Of a stretch of 12,078 nt of DNA, positions 1 to 6,643 are shown piece by piece. How positions within the stretch are numbered: the stretch's first letter is position 1; each line of letters starts with the position of its first letter. This stretch comes from Nitrospinota bacterium. GTDB lineage: Bacteria > Nitrospinota > Nitrospinia > Nitrospinales > VA-1. Below the pieces are notes generated by a model. That model was not told the origin of the DNA. It did not search any database and saw only the letters and a list, made by a program, of their open reading frames with translations. The stretch lies in contig PCCT01000093.1 in assembly GCA_002731985.1 (NCBI GenBank), forward strand, positions 1 to 12,078, read 5' to 3'. The translations under genes were made by a program, and so were the position numbers.

Positions 1-221
1 CAGTCTTTCCTGGTAAGCGTACTGCCCAACAAAAATGACTAAGTGCTGTCAGTAAACAAAAAAGAAGTTAGCGCCCAGAGGGCGTACTGACTCGGGCGTA
101 TATCGGCGCAGACGGCCAAACCTTCCTAGACGACACTGCCCGCCAGCTGACGCAAGGAAGCGAGAATAATGGAAAACAATCGGAGGACTCGAAGCTTTCT
201 GGCGGTAAATCGGACAAGCAA
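1..221. other. Non-coding stretch downstream of cheB
   Basis: No convincing gene was found. The minus-strand reading frame that crosses here starts inside cheB in a different frame and has no recognisable protein character. The only structure seen is a short GC-rich hairpin followed by a T-run on the minus strand, described as a terminator candidate. The left edge may be the upstream or downstream flank of a gene outside the window. Confidence 0.6.
55..85 (-). terminator. Weak rho-independent terminator candidate after cheB
   Basis: On the minus strand a five-base-pair GC stem (CGCCC/GGGCG, plus-strand positions about 72-84) with a 3-nt loop is followed, after about eight bases, by a run of six T (plus-strand A at 58-63). 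It lies about 140 nt past the cheB stop, at the end of the co-directional che run, where a terminator is expected. The stem is short and the T-run is not directly adjacent, so it may be weak or chance. Confidence 0.35.
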
Positions 222-1286
222 TCAAGCACACTGCTCTATCAAAAGCCTTGCCATTTGCTCCAGATTGAGTACGTGTTGTGCCGCCCCCTGCTCGATGGCA
301 ATGCGAGGCATGCCAAAGACTACACAAGACGCCTCATCCTGCGCCAGAGTGGTCGCGCCAGCGTGCAGCATTTCGGATAACCCCTGGGCACCATCACTAC
401 CCATCCCGGTCAGCAACAGTCCCATCGCGGAACTACCGCAGGCCATCGCAACGGATCGGAACAGCACATCCACCGATGGTCGATGGCGATTGACCTTCTC
501 GCCATCTTTAAGGTGGACACGATAGCTTTCATTTTCCCGCAGGATCACCATGTGGCGGTCACCGGGCGCGATCAACGCTTCACTGGACTTAACTAGAGCG
601 CCTTCTTCCGCCTCTCGAACTTTAATGCGACAGGTCTGATCCAATCGCTCGGCAAACGAAAGGGTGAATGGTGCCGGCATGTGCTGAACTACTACCACGC
701 CCGGTAGTCCACATGGAAGCGCTCCGAGTAATTCCCGTAGCGCCTCGGTCCCTCCGGTTGATGCGCCGATCGCAATAAGCGGGGAATTTCCGGGCTTAGC
801 CGAAACGGCACGCCGAGGCAGAACCGTATCCACATCGAAACATGGCGAGGTTTTGAGAAGTTGCTGTCGGGGTGATTTAACCTTCGCCATTGCCGCTGCT
901 TTTACTTTTTCAGTAATCGCAAAAGCCAGGTCGTTAAGACCCTCTCGGACCTCAAGCCGGGGTTTTTCGATTATCTCAAGAGCGCCAAGTTCCAGACTTC
1001 TGAGCGCAGTTTCTGACCCTTGTTGGGTATAGGCACTGACCATCACAACCGGCATTGGATTAGATTTCATCAACCGCTCGAGAAAGGTCAGGCCATCCAT
1101 TTTGGGCATCTCGACATCCAACGTGAGCACATCTGGTTGGAGTTCGGAGATTTTCCTCAAACCGATCAGGGCATCAGGCGCGGTACCGACTACTTCGATC
1201 CCCGGGTCTGAAGACAAAATATTACTGAGCGCGCGGCGCGCAACGGCCGAATCGTCGATGATCAGAACTTTGACGGGAAGACTCAT
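222..1286 (-). CDS. cheB: CheB, chemoreceptor glutamate methylesterase/deamidase
   Basis: This 354-residue protein removes methyl groups from receptor glutamates and resets receptor sensitivity. An N-terminal receiver domain (about 4-120) has the acidic pair D11/D12, phosphoacceptor D57, S84 and K108. A linker of about 45 residues leads to the C-terminal esterase domain (about 168-352). The catalytic triad expected for the family is visible: S176 in GASTGG, H202 in VQHMP and D298 in GMGSDG. Length and order match ordinary CheB (about 350 residues). The ATG lies five bases after the cheW stop, with only a weak purine-rich ribosome site, so translation is probably coupled to cheW. It is the last gene of the che run. 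CheA should phosphorylate the receiver; with CheR it gives the system a full adaptation pair. Identification is secure; the receptor it acts on is inferred to be the nearby MCP. Confidence 0.97.
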   Translation of the reverse strand: MSLPVKVLIIDDSAVARRALSNILSSDPGIEVVGTAPDALIGLRKISELQPDVLTLDVEMPKMDGLTFLERLMKSNPMPVVMVSAYTQQGSETALRSLELGALEIIEKPRLEVREGLNDLAFAITEKVKAAAMAKVKSPRQQLLKTSPCFDVDTVLPRRAVSAKPGNSPLIAIGASTGGTEALRELLGALPCGLPGVVVVQHMPAPFTLSFAERLDQTCRIKVREAEEGALVKSSEALIAPGDRHMVILRENESYRVHLKDGEKVNRHRPSVDVLFRSVAMACGSSAMGLLLTGMGSDGAQGLSEMLHAGATTLAQDEASCVVFGMPRIAIEQGAAQHVLNLEQMARLLIEQCA

Positions 1287-1291
1287 CCGCT

Positions 1292-1837
1292 TTATGGGCC
1301 TTCGGTCTGCATCGGTAACGATTGGAGTTCTTCTTCGGACAGTAGGTAATCGACATCCAGAAGAATCACCATGTCGTCCTTAATGTTGGCGACACCACTG
1401 ATGAATTTTGTGTCAATACCGGTCGAAAGATCCTTACTACCCTGGGTCATTTTATCCTCAAGGTAAACCACATCCGCGACCGAATCGACGATCAGGCCGA
1501 CCAGCCTGTCTTCGACCTGCACTATGATGATTACCGTAAACGAGTTGTATTCCTGAGTCTCTATACCGAAGCGAATCCGCAAATCCATTACCGGGACAAC
1601 CAGACCACGAAGATTGATCATACCAATCATGAAATCTGGCATCCCCGGTATGCGGGCAATAGTTTCCGGGTAACTGACCAGTTCTTTGATGCTGAGAATA
1701 TTAAGACCGTATTTCTCCTGCCCCAAAAGAAACGTGATTAACTGCGTCCCTTGGCGATGAATGATAGAAAGGTCGAGTTCTTCCAGATCCTCGTCAAATA
1801 GTGACAAGTGCCCGATCGTGGTTGTCTTTGTCCGCAT
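1292..1837 (-). CDS. cheW: CheW, receptor-kinase coupling protein
   Basis: This 181-residue cytoplasmic adaptor links CheA to the receptor array. The CheW fold begins near residue 32 (QLITFLLGQEKYGLNI). It contains the family signature around 73-90 (NLRGLVVPVMDLRIRFG) and the typical ending with a DVDYLL segment near 160-166. About 30 acidic or hydrophilic residues precede the fold, slightly more than in compact CheW proteins. The ATG is supported by GGAGAG five bases upstream. It lies 32 bases after cheA and five bases before cheB. It is the only free CheW in the window, and CheA carries its own CheW-like domain, so the two could form the usual alternating ring under the receptors. Identification is clear. 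An involvement with receptors encoded elsewhere cannot be excluded. Confidence 0.95.
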   Translation of the reverse strand: MRTKTTTIGHLSLFDEDLEELDLSIIHRQGTQLITFLLGQEKYGLNILSIKELVSYPETIARIPGMPDFMIGMINLRGLVVPVMDLRIRFGIETQEYNSFTVIIIVQVEDRLVGLIVDSVADVVYLEDKMTQGSKDLSTGIDTKFISGVANIKDDMVILLDVDYLLSEEELQSLPMQTEGP

Positions 1838-1869
1838 ATGGTCTCTCCGAACAGGGTGCGGCCGGTTTA

Positions 1870-3945
1870 TCAGGCCGCGAGACTTGGTATATCCAAAATA
1901 AAGGAAATCGAACCATCGCCCAAAATGGTCGCCCCTGCCAGGCCAGGTACCTGGATGAAATTATCCTCCAGATTCTTGATTACCACGGGGCGTTGGTCGA
2001 CTATCTCGTCGACCATCAGCGCGTGCTTACGGTTGCCGTGCTGCACGACGACCACCAGTCCATCGCTCGGCCGTCGGATCGACGTAACAATATTCAGGCG
2101 CTCATATAGCCGGATCAGCGGCACGAACTCGCCGCGGATGTCGACAAGCTCGCCCTTTCTTTTCAACTGTTTGACCTGTTCGGCTTCAGGCCGAAGGGCC
2201 TCGATAATAGATAGTAGCGGCAAAGTAAAAACCTGGTCGCCAACCCGTACTATCATGCCCTCGATTATGGCGAGAGTGAGCGGTAACTTGAGGCGTAGCT
2301 GAGTGCCTTCGCCGGGCGTACTATCCATTTCGATATTACCCAACAATGCCTGAATATCCCTCTGGACGGTATCCATACCCACGCCACGACCAGAAACACT
2401 GGTAACCTCGGATGTAGTGGTAAATCCCGGCTTGAAGATGAGCTGGAAAATCTCGTGCTGACTGAGATCGTCATCCTCCAAGATCAGACCCCGTTTTACC
2501 GCACCGGCGCGAATGGCGTCCGGATCTAGCCCTTTGCCATCATCGCTTACCTCGACAATCACAAATCCTTCCTGATGAGAGGCCGAAAGCGAAATAGTCC
2601 CCTGCGGTTTCTTACCCCGATCTTGTCGAACCCGTGGCGCCTCTATTCCGTGATCCATGGCGTTGCGAACAAGATGCAGCAGTGGCCCGTACAACTGATC
2701 CGTCACGGTCTTGTCAAGGTCAGTATCCTCGCCGCTGACCTGGAGCAATATCTGTTTATCCTCATGTACCGCGTAATCACGAACCACCCTTTTCAGTGGT
2801 GCAAACAGCGTTCCAAGCTGTACCATCCGGACCTGCTGAATCCGATCCTGCAAAGTACGAACGCAGGTTTCACTGTCCTCTAGAAACTGTAGAACCATAT
2901 CGCCCAAATGCTCGTCTGCCGCCATAATCTCCTCCCCGAGGCGCTTAAGGCGAGACTGGTTAATCACTGTCTCACCGACCAGGTTCTGAAGGTCATCGAG
3001 CTTATCGACGTTGACGCGTATCGTTTGGGTCGCCACAGGTCGCTCTGGCGTTTTGGCTGAAGCTGTCTCGGGCAACTGCGATTCACCGGCCTCTGAAGCA
3101 GGCGGTGTCGCTGCCACCTCCTTTGCGGCTGTGTCAGGAGTCAGGCGTTGGCCGATAATCGGCTGGGGCGTCAGTACAGCTTCGACAGATGCAGGCTCGT
3201 CTGGTGGAAGGTGAACCGGCTCAATCGTCAAATCATTGTTGTCGCGGTAGAACACCAGAATTTCCTCGACTTCCTCCATTCTTAGTGAGGTGACCAATTT
3301 GACGCTCCACCACAAGTACAGGTGTCGTGGATCGATATCTTCCAAACCGGGAACAGTTGTCGTGTGAGCAATCGTAATGATAGTGCCCACCTCACTGAGT
3401 TGCTCCAAAAGTATTAATGGATCCCCACCATCTAACAAAATTCGGGGATCAAAACGCAGGGTGAGCAAAAAACCCGTTGTTCCCGGTGTAGCGCTCAGGC
3501 TCGGGCTAATGTCCATTGACTCTGCACCTCGCGCCAAGACCGATTGCGCTACCTGCGGGCTGGTGGGAAGGAAGTCTCCGAGCCTGTCTAGCGTCTGATC
3601 ACGTAGGGTGGTATCGATCTCGCCATCACCCCTGGCATTACCAAGGAAAGACTTAAGGCAATCCAAAGCAATCAACAATAAAGAAACGAGTTCTTTCGTG
3701 CAGCTGATAACGCCAGAACGGACCTGGGCGAGCAAAGATTCAAGCTGGTGGGCATAGTCTGCCAAGTCCGGCTGCATGACCATTCCCGCACCACCCTTGA
3801 TGGTGTGCACGCAACGAAACGCCTGATCAATTAGCTGCGCATTTTGCGGTTGCACTTCCAACTTGAGCAGAGCTCCCTCAAACTCCTCAAGCAGGTCCTC
3901 CGCCTCTTCAACAAATTCGTCAACAGGAAGTTGGTCGAGGGTCAT
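1870..3945 (-). CDS. cheA: CheA, chemosensory histidine kinase
   Basis: This 691-residue kinase phosphorylates its own HPt domain and passes phosphate to receiver proteins. Domains in order: HPt at about 1-125 with phospho-His H47 in HTIKGG; a second alpha/beta domain at about 158-244 that probably docks receivers; a Pro/Ala-rich linker at about 245-305; dimerisation helices at about 308-375; the ATPase at about 380-556, with N428 in HLVRNAMDHG, DDGKGLD at 468-474 and GRGVGMD at 519-525; and a CheW-like domain at about 559-690. All catalytic elements look intact. The ATG overlaps the stop of the preceding cyclase gene in an ATGA, and there is no good ribosome site, so translation is probably coupled. 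A TTG 30 bases further up is open but would overlap the cyclase gene more and adds no conserved sequence. The coupling suggests the fused receiver-cyclase is a main phosphate target. Confidence 0.96.
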   Translation of the reverse strand: MTLDQLPVDEFVEEAEDLLEEFEGALLKLEVQPQNAQLIDQAFRCVHTIKGGAGMVMQPDLADYAHQLESLLAQVRSGVISCTKELVSLLLIALDCLKSFLGNARGDGEIDTTLRDQTLDRLGDFLPTSPQVAQSVLARGAESMDISPSLSATPGTTGFLLTLRFDPRILLDGGDPLILLEQLSEVGTIITIAHTTTVPGLEDIDPRHLYLWWSVKLVTSLRMEEVEEILVFYRDNNDLTIEPVHLPPDEPASVEAVLTPQPIIGQRLTPDTAAKEVAATPPASEAGESQLPETASAKTPERPVATQTIRVNVDKLDDLQNLVGETVINQSRLKRLGEEIMAADEHLGDMVLQFLEDSETCVRTLQDRIQQVRMVQLGTLFAPLKRVVRDYAVHEDKQILLQVSGEDTDLDKTVTDQLYGPLLHLVRNAMDHGIEAPRVRQDRGKKPQGTISLSASHQEGFVIVEVSDDGKGLDPDAIRAGAVKRGLILEDDDLSQHEIFQLIFKPGFTTTSEVTSVSGRGVGMDTVQRDIQALLGNIEMDSTPGEGTQLRLKLPLTLAIIEGMIVRVGDQVFTLPLLSIIEALRPEAEQVKQLKRKGELVDIRGEFVPLIRLYERLNIVTSIRRPSDGLVVVVQHGNRKHALMVDEIVDQRPVVIKNLEDNFIQVPGLAGATILGDGSISFILDIPSLAA

Positions 3946-5351
3946 TTGTGATCGAAAACATGAACCCCGCCCCAATTGGCATCCGGGGGGGTCGCGACAT
4001 GTTGCTGGCAGCGATCAATGTAAATAGCAGCTAGCGGGTCGTCGAGACAAGCTTGCTTGCACGCTTCAAAACGAAGTCGCGCTTCGTCAAAATGGCGACC
4101 CCGATAAAGGCGGATGGCGTGGTCCAACTCGTCACGATAATCCAGTTTAGCCTGACGAAGGCCGGGTGTATCGGCATCAAAGATCTCGTAGATCTGCAGC
4201 GGTTCGACGCGACCCTTGACGCTTATTAAATCTAGTTCCCGGAACAGGTGAGCACCGTCATTACCGATGAGCTTCATCGTTGCACCCGATACAACCAGTG
4301 AGCACCCATAGTACTTGGTCAGATTCTCCAATCGTGACGCCAAATTAACTGTATCGCCCAGCACAGTTGAATCCATCCTCTCCTCGTATCCAATTGTGCC
4401 GATAATGACGTTCCCACTATGAATGCCGATGCCCATTTTAACGCTTTCCTTTTGACTCGCGCGCAAGGTCGTATTGATCTCCTCCAGAACATCCAACATG
4501 CAAAGTCCTGCGTTGACAGCGTCGCGCGCTTCCTCGGCATCAGATTTATCCGGGCGATCAAAGATTGCCATGATCGCATCACCGATGAACTTGTCAACAA
4601 AACCACGATTGTTCATGATAGCCGGGTTCATTTTTCGCAAGTAGCTGTTCAAAAAATCGAGTAGTTCCTGGGGCGAATAGGACTCAGACAAACGGGTAAA
4701 TGAGCGGATGTCTGAGAACAATATTGTCTTGAAATCAGTTTCTGCTCGACCGAACTGTAGATTCTCCAGACCATCTGGCGCGATCCGGTTTAGAAATTCT
4801 TTAGGTACAAATTTCTCAAATACCCGGGTGAGCTTCACCGTTGCTTCAGTCTCAGCCAACTGCAGTTTCGTCTCCTTGAGGTCCTGGAATGCCTTTTTCT
4901 GCAGCTCCAGGGATTTCTCCAGCTCCCGATTCAGCTGGCGAGCCTGGTCCTCAGCTGTCTTTATCCGCAGAAGCGCTTTAACCCTTGCCCGAAGCTCGTC
5001 CGGGTCGAACGGTTTAGCCAGGTAATCATCGGCTTCAAGATCAGCGAGGCCATGCACCAACTGTTGAACATCGGACTGGGCGGTTAAAAAAAGCACCGGA
5101 ATATGACGCCAGCTATCATCCCTTTTGAGGATCTGGATACATTCATCGCCGCTGATCTCTGGCATATTGCGGTCGAGTAAAATGAGGCTCGGTAATTCGT
5201 CCTCGACAAGACCAGAAAGCCAGTGCAGCGCCTTTTGTCCATTCTCCTGCTCGTGTAACACATAGTTTTCTTGGGCATCCGAGAGAATCCGGCCCACCTG
5301 GCCGCGAATTGTTCTGGAATCATCAACCACCAGTATGGTGCTACCGGGCAT
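3942..5351 (-). CDS. Response regulator-class III adenylate cyclase fusion
   Basis: This 469-residue cytoplasmic protein probably makes cAMP from ATP when its receiver is phosphorylated by CheA. The receiver (about 4-122) has D10/D11, phosphoacceptor D60, T90 and K113. A charged coiled coil follows (about 130-175). The cyclase domain (about 200-390) has metal-binding D214 (FSDIR) and D258 (KFIGD), purine-selecting K254 and T329, and transition-state N336 and R340 (NLASR). Lys/Thr at the selector positions points to ATP, not GTP, and to the IIIb subclass. The tail (about 400-469) is helical with a TPR-like YRGRHFDEA stretch, seen in other receiver-cyclase proteins. It starts on the last base of the STAS gene stop (TGATG) and overlaps cheA by four bases. 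It seems to be the output of this chemosensory cluster, since no CheY is visible. Family assignment is firm; activation by CheA is inferred. Confidence 0.93.
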   Translation of the reverse strand: MPGSTILVVDDSRTIRGQVGRILSDAQENYVLHEQENGQKALHWLSGLVEDELPSLILLDRNMPEISGDECIQILKRDDSWRHIPVLFLTAQSDVQQLVHGLADLEADDYLAKPFDPDELRARVKALLRIKTAEDQARQLNRELEKSLELQKKAFQDLKETKLQLAETEATVKLTRVFEKFVPKEFLNRIAPDGLENLQFGRAETDFKTILFSDIRSFTRLSESYSPQELLDFLNSYLRKMNPAIMNNRGFVDKFIGDAIMAIFDRPDKSDAEEARDAVNAGLCMLDVLEEINTTLRASQKESVKMGIGIHSGNVIIGTIGYEERMDSTVLGDTVNLASRLENLTKYYGCSLVVSGATMKLIGNDGAHLFRELDLISVKGRVEPLQIYEIFDADTPGLRQAKLDYRDELDHAIRLYRGRHFDEARLRFEACKQACLDDPLAAIYIDRCQQHVATPPDANWGGVHVFDHK

Positions 5352-5647
5352 CAGGAATCTGGCCGGTTCAAAATGGCATCAAAGCCCGTCAATTTGAGCG
5401 GCCGAGATAAAGACGCAGGAATATTCCGCCAGTCAACCCGCTTTCCACTCGCGCGGGCGTCTCGCGAAAAAGCCAGGAACAACTGCAGCGCAGCGGTGTC
5501 TATTTGTTTGATCCCGGACACATCAACCACCAAAGAACTATCATCACGTGCAAGAATCTGCTTAAAGATTTCGTGCAGGGTATCAAGCTCACTGAAATCG
5601 ACTATACCGCCAAGGTAGATCTGCTCGTCAGTTAACTCGAAGTCCAT
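5351..5647 (-). CDS. STAS-domain protein (anti-anti-sigma-like)
   Basis: This 98-residue single-domain cytoplasmic protein has the STAS pattern: strand-rich start, then VVDVSGIKQIDTAALQLF at about 40-57. In phosphorylated STAS proteins such as SpoIIAA a Ser follows the Asp of this loop; here it is D50-T51, so a phosphorylatable Thr is possible. Small STAS proteins of this kind are known to occur in chemosensory operons, where their role is poorly defined. It begins 20 bases after cheR (weak GGGAA site) and its stop shares a base with the start of the cyclase gene, so the two are probably made together. It may regulate or bind the cyclase, or tie the receptor array to a partner. No anti-sigma kinase or PP2C phosphatase is seen nearby. 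The fold is clear, the function is not. Confidence 0.88.
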   Translation of the reverse strand: MDFELTDEQIYLGGIVDFSELDTLHEIFKQILARDDSSLVVDVSGIKQIDTAALQLFLAFSRDARASGKRVDWRNIPASLSRPLKLTGFDAILNRPDS

Positions 5648-5667
5648 TAAGCGTTCCCAGGTCTCTT

Positions 5668-6510
5668 TCAGGGTGTCTTATGAAAAATATTTGTGTGGAT
5701 TTTCTTCATACCGACCATGCTGTATCCGGCCTCCACTTTTCCCAGAAACAGCCATCCACCGGGCGCAAGGCAGTTCACTAAGCGATCGAGCAACGGCTGC
5801 CGCAATGATCGGTCTAAATAGTAGAGCACGTTCCTGAAAAAAATTACCTGGAACTTTGTGGCAATGGGGTAGCGCCTATCAAACAGGTTGAAATGCCGGT
5901 AATCCACTTTTGATCTCACATTACTGGCTACCTGCCATGCAGTGCGGCCGTTTCCCCTGGTAGGTTTAAAATACTTTTTTCGGATGGGCAGAGGCAATCC
6001 TTCCATCTGCTGATCAAGGTAAAGTGCGTCCTCGCCAATCGCAAGCATATCTGTATTGATATCCGATCCGAGGATGCGCAGATCAAGGCTTGGCTCTTGC
6101 TTACTGAGCGGCACCATGCCCTCCAGCGTTTCAAACGCCAGAGTAAAAGGCTCTTCTCCCGAGGAACACCCAGCGCTCCACAGGCGAATCGCTCCGTGGG
6201 GTGCGAAGCCAACTTGCTTACGCAAATCTGCAAGAACTTCTTGACGGAAAAAATCGAAATCACTGCTGTCGCGGTAAAACCCGGTTTTGGTAGTTGTAAT
6301 CGTATTAAAAAAATACTGCAATTCTGCTGGGCCGCCGTTGCCGCATAGGTGTTTATGGTAGGCGGAAAAGCTGTCCATTCCCAATTGCTCAAGCCGTTGC
6401 CCGAGGCGGGTCTCGATCAGGTATTTTTTGTCTCGAGTCCAATCGAGCCCGAGCTCCCGCCTTGCCAGATCGCGGAACCGCCGATATTCGGATTCTGTCG
6501 CGGCGATCAT
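5668..6510 (-). CDS. cheR: CheR, chemoreceptor glutamate methyltransferase
   Basis: This 280-residue enzyme transfers methyl from S-adenosylmethionine to receptor glutamates, opposing CheB. A helical N-terminal domain (about 1-85) precedes the SAM-binding domain (about 107-278). Seen motifs: TTTKTGFYRD (72-81) in place of the usual NxTxFFR, with the key Arg at R80; WSAGCSSGEEP (111-121) for SAM; D150 (GSDINTD); FFRNVLYYL (224-232); and LAPGGWLFLGKVE (248-260), where GHSE is more common. Some motif positions are therefore divergent, but the core is kept. Length is normal (about 275-290). The ATG has a modest AAGG four bases upstream. It follows the Mo hydroxylase large subunit by 133 bases and leads the compact che run. 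It probably acts on the MCP encoded upstream, which lacks a C-terminal CheR-binding pentapeptide. Confidence 0.95.
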   Translation of the reverse strand: MIAATESEYRRFRDLARRELGLDWTRDKKYLIETRLGQRLEQLGMDSFSAYHKHLCGNGGPAELQYFFNTITTTKTGFYRDSSDFDFFRQEVLADLRKQVGFAPHGAIRLWSAGCSSGEEPFTLAFETLEGMVPLSKQEPSLDLRILGSDINTDMLAIGEDALYLDQQMEGLPLPIRKKYFKPTRGNGRTAWQVASNVRSKVDYRHFNLFDRRYPIATKFQVIFFRNVLYYLDRSLRQPLLDRLVNCLAPGGWLFLGKVEAGYSMVGMKKIHTNIFHKTP

Positions 6511-6643
6511 GCTGCCTTTAGTAACCAGTGGGTTTTATCAAGTGACTCAATTGCCTGACAGCATGTATTTCCTGGATGAATCTGCCCGACATCGCCCGTT
6601 TGAACCCAGAACCTCCCTTAGCGACGGTGCGTCCTTCACCTAC

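Noticed and set aside
49..327. 92-codon minus-strand open frame at the left edge
   Set aside because: It overlaps cheB in another frame, has no family-like pattern and no ribosome site worth noting.
3946..3975. TTG start extending CheA by ten residues
   Set aside because: The ATG at 3945 gives the usual ATGA overlap and puts the HPt phospho-His at residue 47, as in other CheA proteins.
6518..6592. 24-codon minus-strand frame in the gap before cheR
   Set aside because: No well-spaced ribosome site and no sequence character; likely chance.
6511..6643. Terminator or regulatory element between the Mo hydroxylase and cheR
   Set aside because: I saw no stable hairpin with a T-run, no sigma-28 or sigma-54 box and no convincing sigma-70 pair, so the gap is left undefined.
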